Shown: positions 32,957-42,900 of the stretch, piece by piece | How the letters are laid out: every line of letters starts with the position of its first letter | Position numbering within the stretch: the first letter of the stretch is position 1 | Source of the DNA: Fibrobacter sp. UWB10 | GTDB taxonomy: Bacteria; Fibrobacterota; Fibrobacteria; Fibrobacterales; Fibrobacteraceae | Assembly: GCF_900182935.1 (NCBI RefSeq) | Contig: NZ_FXUE01000002.1 | Location: forward strand, 868,001-932,000 | Direction: 5' to 3' | Length of the DNA stretch: 64,000 nt | Translations under genes and position numbers: made by a program | The notes under the pieces: generated by a model | Seen by the model: the letters and a program-made list of their open reading frames with translations, nothing else | The model's database searches: none | What the model was told of the DNA's origin: nothing

Positions 32957-34423
32957 ATGAATCTGAATATTGTTTCCTCTGAAAATCTCAAAAACGTCGA
33001 CAATAAGGCATACGCCCTCTTTTTTGTCAAGCAATCTATCCAGTTTTCCACGGTTCTCTCCCCTGAAGGCGAAGAACAGGTAGAAGCAATTCTGAAGGGC
33101 ATGAATGACGGTCCCTTCGAAGATCTTGAATACTTAGAAATTGATGGTTGCAACACCTTCTTTGTAAATGCAGCCAAGGAACGCGGCCTTTCTGCCCTCG
33201 ACCACCTGCGCATGGCCGCCTACCGCCTAGCCAAGCGCGCCATGAAAAAGCAGGTTCCCTGCGTGAGCCTGTTCCTAGCCGATGCCGCCGATGAACAGTT
33301 CAAAGCCATTTTGCATGGTCTGCATTACGCCGACTACAAGTTTGACGCCTACAAGAGCAAGCAAAAGCCGAACTTCCAGGTGACCTACGAAATCGTCGCT
33401 GGCGAGCACGTCAAGGATTTCAAGAAGATTGCCGAAGACGTGGCCGTGGAACAGAAGGCTGTGACGCTTGCCAAGAACTTGATCAACACAAGCGCATCGG
33501 ACCTCTACCCCGCCGAATTCGTGGAACGCGCAAAGACCATTGCCAAGTACACCGAAGGCTTGAGCATCAAGGTTCGCAACATGAAGCAGCTCGAAAAGGA
33601 AGGCTTCATGGGCCACGTGACTGTTGGCAAAGGCAGCTCTCACGAGCCGCACATGATTACGCTCGAATACAAGCCTGCAAAGCGCACCTCCAAGGACCAC
33701 TTGGTGATTGTCGGCAAGGGCCTCACTTTTGATACGGGCGGCCTCTGCCTGAAACCGCCTAAATCCATGCCCGAAATGATTAGCGACATGAGTGGTGCCG
33801 CGACCGCGCTCGCCGCCATTCAGGCTATCGCCACACTCAAACTCCCAATTCGCGTGAGCGCCGTCTGCTGCCTCGCCGAAAATGCAATCGGCAATCAGTC
33901 GGTTCTCCCGGGTGATATCTTTACCGCCAAGAACGGCAAGACCGTCATGGTCGACAACACCGACGCCGAAGGCCGTCTGGTTCTCAGCGACGGACTTGCC
34001 GAAGCCGGCGAAATCGGCGCAACGCACATCGTGGACCTCGCCACCCTTACGGGCGCCATGGTCCGCGCCCTCGGCTACGCTGTCACTGGATTCTTCAGCA
34101 ATGACGACGACCTTGGCCTCAAGGTGATTAACTGCGGCGAAGCCTGCTGCGAAAAATTCTGGAGCATGCCGCTCGAAGAAGAATACGCCGATGCCCTCAA
34201 GGACAAGTTCGCCGACCTCAAGAATACGGGAAGTGACGCAGGCGCAATCTCTGCCGCCCTGTTCCTCCAGGAATTCGTGCCCGAAAATACCGCTTGGACG
34301 CACTGGGACATCGCCGGCACGGCATTCGTGACCAAGGCCTGGAAGTACACCGAATACGGCGCAACCGGATTTGGCGTGCAGACCTTGATTCAACTTGCCC
34401 GCGAAATGAGTTGCGCTGAGTAA
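32957..34423 (+). CDS. pepA: Leucyl aminopeptidase (M17)
   Basis: 488 residues, normal for M17. It removes N-terminal residues from peptides in the cytoplasm using two metal ions. Metal and active-site motifs are complete: GKGLTFDTGGLCLKPPKSM (~253, Lys and Asp), SDMSGAA, NTDAEGRLVLSDGL (~334, Asp/Glu/Arg) and DLATLTGAMVRALG. The N-terminal half is the variable macro-like domain. The start has no strong Shine-Dalgarno. It is followed 20 bases later by guaA. Confidence 0.95.
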   Translation: MNLNIVSSENLKNVDNKAYALFFVKQSIQFSTVLSPEGEEQVEAILKGMNDGPFEDLEYLEIDGCNTFFVNAAKERGLSALDHLRMAAYRLAKRAMKKQVPCVSLFLADAADEQFKAILHGLHYADYKFDAYKSKQKPNFQVTYEIVAGEHVKDFKKIAEDVAVEQKAVTLAKNLINTSASDLYPAEFVERAKTIAKYTEGLSIKVRNMKQLEKEGFMGHVTVGKGSSHEPHMITLEYKPAKRTSKDHLVIVGKGLTFDTGGLCLKPPKSMPEMISDMSGAATALAAIQAIATLKLPIRVSAVCCLAENAIGNQSVLPGDIFTAKNGKTVMVDNTDAEGRLVLSDGLAEAGEIGATHIVDLATLTGAMVRALGYAVTGFFSNDDDLGLKVINCGEACCEKFWSMPLEEEYADALKDKFADLKNTGSDAGAISAALFLQEFVPENTAWTHWDIAGTAFVTKAWKYTEYGATGFGVQTLIQLAREMSCAE

Positions 34424-34428
34424 ATTTC

Positions 34429-34436
34429 TATCTTTG
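34429..34436 (+). promoter_or_regulatory. TATCTTTG element just before guaA
   Basis: It ends seven bases before the guaA ATG, so a transcript from it would be almost leaderless. No Shine-Dalgarno is visible in the gap. Confidence 0.5.
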
Positions 34437-34443
34437 GAATTGT

Positions 34444-36279
34444 ATGAAAAACGTTGATACGATTGCCGTTTTGGACTTTGGCGGGCAGTATGCCCACCTG
34501 ATTGCTAACCGTGTGCGCCGCTTGGGCGTGTTTACCGAAATCCACTCCCCTGCCGCCTCGGTCTCTGAACTGGAAGGCGTGAAGGGAATCATCTACAGTG
34601 GCGGCCCTTCCAGCGTGTACGCGGCCGACGCCCCGGAATACAATCCCGAAATTTTGGACCTCCCGGTGCCGAAGCTTGGCATCTGCTACGGTCACCAGCT
34701 CATCGCCCAGCAGTTGGGCGGTCACGTGGAACCGGGCAAGGTCAAGGAATACGGCATCGCCGACCTTATCGTGGGCGACGAGAAGTGCCCGATTTTGAAG
34801 GACCTCCCGAAGGCCTCCCCCATGTGGATGAGCCACGGCGACCAAGTCACCAAGCTCCCCGAGGGCTACAAGATTGTGGCCAGCACCAAGGACTGCGAAA
34901 TCGCCGCCGTCGCCTTCGACAGCGACAAGCCCGAACGCCAGATTTTCGGCATCCAGTTCCACCCGGAAGTCACACACAGCAAGTTCGGCATGAAGTTGCT
35001 CGAAAACTTCATCGACTTCACGGGCGCCAAGAAAACTTGGAACATGAAGAGCTACCTACCGCTCATCACGCAGAGAATCAAGGACCAGGTCAAGGACCGC
35101 AAGGTCTTCTTGCTCGTGTCTGGCGGCGTAGACTCCACCGTAGCATTCGTTCTTTTGAACCGCGTGCTCGGACCGGAAAAGGTCCTCGGCCTGCATGTGG
35201 ATAACGGCATGATGCGCCTCGGCGAATCCCAGAAGATTATGGACTTCCTCACGAAGGAAGGCATGAACAACCTCAAGGTCCGCGACGCCAGCGAACACTT
35301 CCTTGAAAAGCTCAAAGGCGTGACTGCGCCGGAAACCAAGCGCGGCATCATCGGTAAGGAATTCCTGACGGTGAAGGACGAGGAAATGGCGAAACTCAAC
35401 CTCGATCCGAACCAGTGGATGATGGCGCAGGGCACCATCTACCCCGACACCATCGAAAGCGGCGGCACCAAGAACGCCGACAAGATCAAGACGCACCACA
35501 ACCGCGTCCAGGAAGTCTTGGACCTCATGGAAAAGGGACTCGTGCTCGAACCGCTGGCCGACCTGTACAAGGACGAAGTCCGTGCCCTCGGTGAAGAGCT
35601 CGGCATTCCGCACAACCTCGTGTGGCGTCACCCGTTCCCGGGTCCGGGCCTCGGCGTTCGTCTGCTCTGCAGCGAAGGCAAGCTCTCCGATGACATGGTC
35701 AAGTTCGAAGACGTGAAGGACACCGCAGGCAACAGCCTCGCCGACTACCTGAAGGCAAACAACATTGCAGGCCGCATGCTCCCCATCAAGAGCGTGGGCG
35801 TGCAGGGCGATGGCCGTACTTACGCACAGCCGTTCCTCATCACCACTCCGGGCCTTAGCTGGAAGGATTGCGAAAAGTTCTCTACTGAACTTGCCAACCG
35901 TTTCAAGGCAATCAACCGCGTCATCTACCAGATTGGTAGCGTCGCCGATGAAGATCCGAAGCTCGTTGAACAGTACGCCACCCGCGAAAACTTCGATACG
36001 CTCCGCAAGTTCGACAACATTTGTACTGAATTCTTGCAGGCAAATGATTTGTACGAAAAGATCTGGCAGATGCCGGTCGTGCTCGTGCCGCTCCGCACGG
36101 CAAACAAGCCCTGCATTGTGATGCGCCCGGTGAACTCCACCGAAGCCATGACCGCAAACTTCGCCGAAATCGACCAGGGAATGCTCGCCGGACTCTGGCG
36201 CAAGTTCGAAGCCGAAGGCGCAGGCAGCCTGTGGTACGACGTGACCCACAAGCCGCCCGGAACTATCGAGTGGGAGTAG
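34444..36279 (+). CDS. guaA: GMP synthase (glutamine-hydrolysing)
   Basis: 611 residues. It converts XMP to GMP using glutamine. The class I glutaminase domain (~8-200) has the nucleophile Cys in LGICYGHQ (~81) and the His in IQFHPEVTH. The ATP pyrophosphatase domain has the P-loop SGGVDST (~224). The C-terminal dimerisation domain ends KPPGTIEWE. It is about 85 residues longer than the E. coli enzyme; extra sequence lies in the synthetase part between the P-loop and dimerisation regions (for example LLCSEGKLSDDMVKFEDVKD), so it belongs to a long-form subgroup. Two B hairpin repeats follow its stop codon. Confidence 0.96.
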   Translation: MKNVDTIAVLDFGGQYAHLIANRVRRLGVFTEIHSPAASVSELEGVKGIIYSGGPSSVYAADAPEYNPEILDLPVPKLGICYGHQLIAQQLGGHVEPGKVKEYGIADLIVGDEKCPILKDLPKASPMWMSHGDQVTKLPEGYKIVASTKDCEIAAVAFDSDKPERQIFGIQFHPEVTHSKFGMKLLENFIDFTGAKKTWNMKSYLPLITQRIKDQVKDRKVFLLVSGGVDSTVAFVLLNRVLGPEKVLGLHVDNGMMRLGESQKIMDFLTKEGMNNLKVRDASEHFLEKLKGVTAPETKRGIIGKEFLTVKDEEMAKLNLDPNQWMMAQGTIYPDTIESGGTKNADKIKTHHNRVQEVLDLMEKGLVLEPLADLYKDEVRALGEELGIPHNLVWRHPFPGPGLGVRLLCSEGKLSDDMVKFEDVKDTAGNSLADYLKANNIAGRMLPIKSVGVQGDGRTYAQPFLITTPGLSWKDCEKFSTELANRFKAINRVIYQIGSVADEDPKLVEQYATRENFDTLRKFDNICTEFLQANDLYEKIWQMPVVLVPLRTANKPCIVMRPVNSTEAMTANFAEIDQGMLAGLWRKFEAEGAGSLWYDVTHKPPGTIEWE

Positions 36280-36287
36280 CGCGGAGC

Positions 36288-36328
36288 CGAGTGTCGCAAA
36301 AATGAGCTTGCTCATTTTTATGACCGAG
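36288..36328 (+). repeat. Variable-stem hairpin repeat family B, copy 2
   Basis: CGAGTGTCGC, a perfect 10-base-arm hairpin (arm AAAAATGAGC, loop TT), ATGACCGAG: 41 bases, the same length and flanks as copy 1. Confidence 0.8.
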
Positions 36329-36373
36329 GCGAACAAGCAGACGCTGAAGCCGTAGGCGTAAGCGTCAATAAGG

Positions 36374-36412
36374 CGAGTGTCGCGACAAAAAATTGCTTTT
36401 GTCATGACCGAG
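36374..36412 (+). repeat. Variable-stem hairpin repeat family B, copy 3
   Basis: CGAGTGTCGC, a hairpin with arms GACAAAA / TTTTGTC, ATGACCGAG: 39 bases. Loss of one GC from a GACAAAAGC / GCTTTTGTC stem would explain the two missing bases. It lies 45 bases after copy 2, within the guaA-DUF436 gap. Confidence 0.75.
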
Positions 36413-36461
36413 CCGCGCGAACACGCGCTTGAACAAAGTGAAAGCGCAATGGGAGTAAGAC

Positions 36462-37043
36462 ATGGCTGGTATTACATACGAAATAGACGACAAGAACCTT
36501 GTCGAACAAATTCGTAACGACGCACAAAACGCCGCGAAGGAAGTTGTCGAAAAGGCCCGCCTCACGGCAGGCAATATCGTGGTTATCGGTTGCAGCACGA
36601 GTTCCACTCTCGGAAACGACATCGGTAGCCATTCTGTGCCCGAAGTTGGCAAGGCCATTTTCGAGGGCTTGCAGTCTGTATTCAAACCACTCGGCATCTA
36701 CATTGCTGCGCAGTGCTGCGAGCACCTAAACCGTGCCATCATCATTGAGCGCGCGGCCGTGCCGAACGCCGAAATTGTGAACGTAGTTCCGCAACCCAAG
36801 GCCGGGGGCTCGTTCGCCACCGCCTGCTACGGAGCATTCGAGCATCCCGTTGCCCTCGAGCATATCAAGGCAGACGCAGGCCTCGACATCGGCGGCACGC
36901 TTATCGGCATGCACCTGAAAGAAGTCGCCGTTCCCCTGCACATGCAGCAAACTCATGTCGGCAAGGCAATCCTGATTGCGGCCCGCACCCGCCCAAAATT
37001 CATTGGCGGCGAACGCGCCCACTACGACGAAACAATGAAATAG
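36462..37043 (+). CDS. DUF436 (TIGR01440, YwlG-like) family protein
   Basis: 193 residues covering the whole family. Recognisable stretches are VIGCSTSSTLG, GIYIAAQCCEHLNRAI, VPQPKAGGSFAT and DIGGTLIGMHLKEVAVP. The function is not established; conserved Cys and Glu in QCCEHLNRA suggest an active site. GGGAG precedes the ATG. It may be read through from guaA across the two B repeats, as no terminator is seen between them. Confidence 0.9.
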   Translation: MAGITYEIDDKNLVEQIRNDAQNAAKEVVEKARLTAGNIVVIGCSTSSTLGNDIGSHSVPEVGKAIFEGLQSVFKPLGIYIAAQCCEHLNRAIIIERAAVPNAEIVNVVPQPKAGGSFATACYGAFEHPVALEHIKADAGLDIGGTLIGMHLKEVAVPLHMQQTHVGKAILIAARTRPKFIGGERAHYDETMK

Positions 37044-37083
37044 AAATTCAAATATTCCAATTTGGAGTAAGAAAATTGTAATA

Positions 37084-37118
37084 AAAAGGGACTTTTTTCA
37101 AGGAAAAGCCCCTTTTTT
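37084..37118 (+). terminator. Rho-independent terminator
   Basis: AAAAGGG.CTTTT / AAAAG.CCCTTTT followed by T. Confidence 0.8.
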
Positions 37119-37157
37119 CGTCTCGTTTAGTTAAATTGAGTTCGAGATAAGGAGAAA

Positions 37158-38894
37158 ATGTTTGTTATGCAAGAAGGTCCCGACTTAAATCGTGGTAACA
37201 TAAATCTTGAAAAAACAGACCCCATTACAGGCCTAGATACTACGGCTTGGTTCTTTTCACAAACCCAAAGAGACCCAAACTTCTACCCGCTTCATAAATC
37301 CACCATTACGTTCTTTAACGTAATGAACTTCAAGACGATTAACCAAAGATTTTCTTACCCGGGCGGAAACGCCTACCTGTGCAAGTTTAGGGACGAACTC
37401 AGGCGCATTTTTGAAGGTGAAAACGTATTACGAGCCGGCGCAGACCATCTTGTAGTCATCAGCCTAAATCTCGCTATCGAAGATATAGCCGACAGAATCA
37501 AAGAATTAAACCTGGTAATGGGACGCTTCGAAGGCGGACTTAGAAATCAGATCAAGGCGGGCATCTACGTTTCCGACGGCTCACCGCAAAAGCCCATCGT
37601 GATGATGGACCGAGCATCCCTAGCCTGTCGCGAGGTTCACGGCATTTTCAATAAAGAATACGCCGTTTTTGATGATGCCCTCAAGATTAAGCTAGAAGAA
37701 AAGCAATATGTGCTGGACCATTTTGAAGAAGCTTTCGAAAAAGGCTACTTCCATGTCTATTACCAGCCCGTGGTTCGCGCCCTTACCGGAAAGGTATGCG
37801 GATACGAAGCCCTCGCCCGCTGGATTGACCCCGTAAAAGGAATGATTTCCCCCTTAATCTTCATCGATGTTCTTGAGAAAGTCCACCTGATCCACAAGTT
37901 AGACGCCTACATTATCGAACAAGCATGCAAGGACCTTCGTGACGACATCGATAGCGGATACGCCTACCAGCCCATTTCGGTCAACCTTTCTAGACTTGAC
38001 TTTGAATTAAGCGACATCAAGAGCGTCATTGACAGGGTCGTTGCCAAGTACAACGTTCCCAAGGAATACCTGGTGTTGGAAGTCACCGAAAGCGCTTTTG
38101 CCTCGGATCAGAAAAGCCTTGGTGAGACAATCAAGGAATTCCGTGATGACGGATACCAGGTATGGCTAGACGACTTCGGTTCCGGATTCAGTTCGTTCAA
38201 CAACCTGCAGATCTACGATTTTGATTTCCTCAAAATCGACATGAATTTCTTGCGCACATTCGACCAGAACCCGAAGTCAAGGGTGATTATCGCCTCGATT
38301 GTCGATATGGCGAAAAAACTCGGCATCCATACGCTTGCCGAAGGGGTCGAAACCGAGGAACAGTACGAATTCCTGAAGCGTATCGGCTGCGAACTCATTC
38401 AAGGTTACTATTTCTACAAACCCATTCCGCTTGAAGATTACCACACAAAGCGTGCGGAGCTCTGCAGTTTCGAAACAAACGAGAGCCCTGAAGAACGCCA
38501 TTACTTTGACGAAATTGGCCGCATCAACTTCCTGGACAACACACCGCTCCGCGAACACAAGCTCGAAATTGCAAGCGATATCCCGATTGCCATTATTGAA
38601 GGTGAAAACCGTAAATACAGATTTATTTTCGTGAACAACGCCTTCAAGAAAGTGATGAGGACATTCGGAGCCGATACCACAGACGAAGTTCTCAACCGTT
38701 TACACAAAAACGACCCAGGAATCCTTCGTAAACGTTATGAAGGACTCATTCATTCAGAAGAAACACACGAAATTGTCGAATTCTTCGAAGATTTCGGTGA
38801 CGTTAAAATTGTAAGCAAAGCTCGTTTCTTGACCCGAATGGGCGACAAAATTGCCTACGCGTTCGTCATTAAGGTCTTGTCAGCGAAAAAATAG
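37158..38894 (+). CDS. EAL-domain protein with degenerate GGDEF (c-di-GMP phosphodiesterase type)
   Basis: 578 residues. The N-terminal part (~20-185) looks like a GGDEF domain but the active site reads RAGADHLVV, so it should not make c-di-GMP. The EAL domain (~195-435) keeps the catalytic set: YEALAR (~214), NLSRLDF, LEVTES, DDFGSGFSS (~338), LKIDMNFLR (~355), GVETEEQ (~396) and IQGYYF. It probably degrades c-di-GMP. A C-terminal PAS-like domain (~470-578) may sense a signal. No membrane segment is present. AGGAG precedes the ATG. Confidence 0.9.
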   Translation: MFVMQEGPDLNRGNINLEKTDPITGLDTTAWFFSQTQRDPNFYPLHKSTITFFNVMNFKTINQRFSYPGGNAYLCKFRDELRRIFEGENVLRAGADHLVVISLNLAIEDIADRIKELNLVMGRFEGGLRNQIKAGIYVSDGSPQKPIVMMDRASLACREVHGIFNKEYAVFDDALKIKLEEKQYVLDHFEEAFEKGYFHVYYQPVVRALTGKVCGYEALARWIDPVKGMISPLIFIDVLEKVHLIHKLDAYIIEQACKDLRDDIDSGYAYQPISVNLSRLDFELSDIKSVIDRVVAKYNVPKEYLVLEVTESAFASDQKSLGETIKEFRDDGYQVWLDDFGSGFSSFNNLQIYDFDFLKIDMNFLRTFDQNPKSRVIIASIVDMAKKLGIHTLAEGVETEEQYEFLKRIGCELIQGYYFYKPIPLEDYHTKRAELCSFETNESPEERHYFDEIGRINFLDNTPLREHKLEIASDIPIAIIEGENRKYRFIFVNNAFKKVMRTFGADTTDEVLNRLHKNDPGILRKRYEGLIHSEETHEIVEFFEDFGDVKIVSKARFLTRMGDKIAYAFVIKVLSAKK

Positions 38895-38954
38895 AGCAAA
38901 AAAACGCACAAACTATAAAAATGTGCAAAATTTTTCACTTTTTTTTGGGGAAAA

Positions 38955-38982
38955 TTTACTTTTTTCCGAAAAATTTTATAAT
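38955..38982 (+). promoter_or_regulatory. Likely promoter of the small acidic gene
   Basis: TTTACT (38955-38960), a 16-base spacer, TATAAT (38977-38982), in an AT-rich gap. Confidence 0.5.
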
Positions 38983-39025
38983 ATAGCGTTAAAGAATACG
39001 AAAACGCCTTTACCAAGGAGAAAAT

Positions 39026-39232
39026 ATGGCTGGAAAGAAGAGCAAGAACGCGCTGGATGACGATCCGATTATTCCGAACGACGACCTCGAAATGGAAGAA
39101 GCTTCCATCTTCGAAGAAGAGGACGACGATTCCGAAGACAAGGGTATCGACGAAATCCTCGGCGGTGCAACTCTTGGCCGTGCTGCAGGTGACCTCGACG
39201 GCTGGGGCAGCTCCGAATATGAGGACAACTAA
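39026..39232 (+). CDS. Small acidic protein of unknown function
   Basis: 68 residues. A short basic start (MAGKKSK) is followed by a very acidic body (EMEEASIFEEEDDDSEDKG) and a Gly-rich end (LGGATLGRAAGDLDGWG). No signal peptide or known domain is seen. AAGGAG is well placed and codons match those of highly expressed genes, so it is likely real and abundant. The pgpA start codon lies seven bases after its stop and lacks a strong ribosome site, which suggests translational coupling. Confidence 0.75.
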   Translation: MAGKKSKNALDDDPIIPNDDLEMEEASIFEEEDDDSEDKGIDEILGGATLGRAAGDLDGWGSSEYEDN

Positions 39233-39238
39233 TTTCTC

Positions 39239-39838
39239 GTGAACCGCGAGGAACTTAAAGAGAAATACGGCAAAAAGCGTGTACCCCGTGAGTGGCGGGG
39301 TACTGATTTGTTGTCTACTCTCATAACAACCTTTTTTGGCTCGGGCATGTCGCCCAAAGCTCCTGGAACCATGGGAAGTTTGGCCGCTACTATTGTCGCC
39401 TACCCCATGGCTATTTTTGCAGCAAAAGAACCTCTTGGACAAACCGACTATATGGTCGGAAGTGTTAATTTCGGTTGGTGTTTTAATTTATTCTTTATCT
39501 GTGCGGCACTTATCGTTTTCTTCGGTGCAATTCCGTTCGTGAACAAAGCGATGAAAGATACCGCCACCGAAGACCCCGGCTGGATTGTGATTGACGAAGT
39601 CTGCGGAATATTCATGGCTCTCGCGTTCATTCCAACGGAATTTATTCTCGCTCAGCCTTGGATTCTCGCCATCGCATTTGCCCTATTCCGCTTTTTCGAT
39701 ATCCTGAAACCGCTCGGCATCCACCGATTTGAAAAGTTCCCCAAAGCATGGGGCGTAATGGCCGATGACTTGCTCGGCGGTCTCTACGCAGGAATCGTTC
39801 TCTATCTTGGATTAGTGCTTGTCGTCGCGCTTACTTAA
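39239..39838 (+). CDS. pgpA: Phosphatidylglycerophosphatase A
   Basis: 199 residues with about four membrane segments. It removes the phosphate from phosphatidylglycerol phosphate in the inner membrane. The family motif FFGSGMSPKAPGTMGSLAA is present near 33-51 and EDPGWIVIDEVCG (~114-126) holds the acidic catalytic residues. The start is GTG at 39239, directly after the small acidic gene; ~30 hydrophilic residues precede the conserved domain. Confidence 0.9.
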   Translation: MNREELKEKYGKKRVPREWRGTDLLSTLITTFFGSGMSPKAPGTMGSLAATIVAYPMAIFAAKEPLGQTDYMVGSVNFGWCFNLFFICAALIVFFGAIPFVNKAMKDTATEDPGWIVIDEVCGIFMALAFIPTEFILAQPWILAIAFALFRFFDILKPLGIHRFEKFPKAWGVMADDLLGGLYAGIVLYLGLVLVVALT

Positions 39839-39906
39839 TTCGACGATTTTTTCGTTTTTATACGATTTTAGGCGATAATTGGGGGTGTAAAATGTTTACA
39901 TTTTTC

Positions 39907-39914
39907 TATCTTTA
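39907..39914 (+). promoter_or_regulatory. TATCTTTA element just before the activase gene
   Basis: It ends eight bases before the ATG at 39923, as at guaA. A TGTAAA-ATG-TTTACA hairpin with following T lies just upstream (39886-39905) and may end pgpA transcription. Confidence 0.45.
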
Positions 39915-39922
39915 CGCCCACT

Positions 39923-42900
39923 ATGAGCAATTTGAAGAACGATTTATGGGTCGGCGTGGACGTAGGTTCCACCACCGTGAAGATTGCGGTCGTCGATCCA
40001 GAGACCAATAAACTTTTGCATTATACTTACCAGCGCCACAACGCTATGCAGGCACAGAAGGTTTTCGAAGTGCTGCGCGAGGCGCATGGACTTTTCCCCG
40101 ATAAGAATTTCAGGGTCGCTTTCTGCGGTAGCGGCGGTCAGCCGTTTGCCGAAGCCACTCACGCCTTCTTTGTACAAGAAGTGGTGGCAAATGCCCTTGC
40201 TGTACGTGCAACTTACCCGGAATCTAGGGTTGCCATCGAACTCGGTGGACAAGATGCAAAGGTAGTGTTCTTCGAAAAGGACAAGACCACCGGCAAACTC
40301 ATCGCCTCGGACATGCGCATGAACGGCGTGTGCGCCGGCGGTACGGGTGCATTTATTGACCAGGTGGCCGAACTTCTGCGCATCAAGACCGAAGCCTTCG
40401 AAGGCTTCGCAAAGCGCGGTCAGAAGGTTTACGAAATTTCGGGCCGTTGCGGCGTGTTCGCCAAGACCGACATCCAGCCGATGCTGAACAACGGCATCGC
40501 CAAGGAAGACATCGCACTTTCCAGCTTCCATGCCATTGCCAAGCAGACCATCGGTGGCCTTGCTCAGGGTATGGAAATCAAGCCGCCTGTGATTTTCGAA
40601 GGTGGCCCGCTGACCTTTAACCCGACTCTCGTGCGTGCGTTCAAGGAACGTTTGGGTATTAATGACGAGCAGGCTATTGTGCCGGAACATTCCGAAGTGC
40701 TTGTGGCCATGGGTGCAGCCCTTTCCTTGGGTTCCATGTTCGCCGACCAGGAATGCTTCTACCGCAAGGATGGCTCTCTCGACGCCCTCATCCACTTTAA
40801 CGAAACCCGCCAGGCCGAAAACAAGGCCAAGGCCGCTGCCGACTTGTTCTTCAAAAACGAAGCCGAATACAAGATGTTCCTCGAAGAACACAAGATGGCC
40901 GGCAACCACTACCCGCAGCCCGTATCGGGCTCTACGCTCAACGTGTATCTGGGTATCGACGCAGGCTCTACCACCACGAAGTTCGTGCTCATGGACGAAC
41001 AAGAAAACATCGTGGACGGTTTCTACGCAAGCAACAACGGCGAACCGCTGCAGGTGCTCAAGAACGCCTTGAATGAACTTTCGGACCGCTACGAAGAATA
41101 TGGCTGCAAGCTCAACATTTTGGGCGTAGGTACCACAGGTTACGGCGAACAGCTGTTCGCTAAGGCCGTGCATGCCGACTTCCACACGGTGGAAACGGTC
41201 GCTCACGCCAACGCCGCTCAGAAGATTTGCCCAGACGTAAGCTTTATCCTCGACATTGGTGGCCAGGACATGAAGGCCATCTCCGTGCAGGACGGCGTGG
41301 TGACGGGTATCATTTTGAACGAAGCCTGCTCCTCGGGTTGCGGATCCTTTATCGAAACTTATGCCCGCTCGCTCGGCATTCCGATGGAAAAGATTGCTGA
41401 ACTCGCCTTCAACGCTAAGAGCCCCTCGCAGTTGGGTTCCCGTTGCACGGTGTTCATGAACAGTTCCATCATCACCGAACAGCGCGACGGTAAGCAGCCT
41501 GAAGACATTATTGCAGGTATCTGCCGCTCCATTATCAACAACGTGTTTACGAAGGTGATTCGTATCCGTAACCTGAATACCCTCGGCAAGAAGGTCGTGG
41601 TGCAGGGCGGTACATTCAAGAACAACGCGGTGCTCCGCGCCTTCGAACAGTACACCGGCCTCAAGCCTATCCGTCCGGAACGTCCGGGCGAAATGGGCGC
41701 TATCGGTATTGCCCTCCTTACCAAGAAGTTCATGGAAGAAAAGCGCAAGACCGAACCGGAACTCAAGACCAAGTTCATCGGTCTTGAAGCCATGAAGACC
41801 TTCAGCTGGCACAACCAGCCGGGCCAGCTCTGCCAGTACTGCACCAACCATTGCTCTCGTACCATCGTGACCTTTAGCGACGGCCAGAGCTTCGTGACGG
41901 GTAACCGTTGCGAACGCGGCGAAGTCACAGCCGACCCGAACGATCCGAAGACCAAGGCTCTCATTGCCGAAATCAACAAGAAGATGCAGTCCGTGCCCGA
42001 CATGATCAAGCGCACGAACCAGCTCCTGGTCAAGGACTACGCTCCGGCCAAACTCGTTGAAAACAACGGCAAGACCATCGGTATTCCGCGTGCTCTCGAA
42101 TTCTGGGCATCGCTCCCCTACTGGAAGGCCTTCTTTACAAGCCTTGGTTACACCGTCGTGGTGAGCCGCCAGAGTGACTACAAGATGTTCGAAGCCGGCC
42201 TCCATAGCGTGCCTTCTGACACGGTGTGCTTCCCGGCAAAGCTTGTGCACGGCCACGTGCTTAGCCTCATTGAAAAGAAGGTCGACCGAATCTTCTTCCC
42301 GATGATGGTTGCTGTGCCAAGTGACCACACCAAGTTCACGGCAACGTCTGTTTGCCCGGTGGTGCAGGCCTACCCGAACGTGTGTAAGAACACCGACGAA
42401 CCTGAAAAGAATTACGGCATTCCGATGGACCAGCCGATTTTCCACTGGTTCAACGCCAAGCTCCGTCGTAGCCAGACCATTGACTGGTTCCACGAACACT
42501 GGAAGCTCGACAAGAAGCTTTTGGACAAGGCAGTGACCGAAGGTGAAAAGGCTCTCAACAGCTACCGCACCACGCTCCTTGAAGAAGGCCAGAAGATTTT
42601 GGACGATGTACGCGCAAAGAACTCTTTTGCCGTGGTGATTGCAGGCCGCCCGTACCATGCGGACACGCTCATCAACCACAACATCGCAAGCCACTTTACC
42701 GCCATGGGCATTCCGGTGCTTACCACCGAATCGCTCCCGGGCGTTTACGACCAGGATGTACCGAGCCACACCCGTATCGAAATCAAGAACACCTTCCACT
42801 TGCGCATGATCGGTGCGACCATGATTGCGGCGAAGGATCCGAACATCGAACTTGCGCAGATCGTAAGCTTCGGTTGCGGACATGACTCGATTTTGACCGA

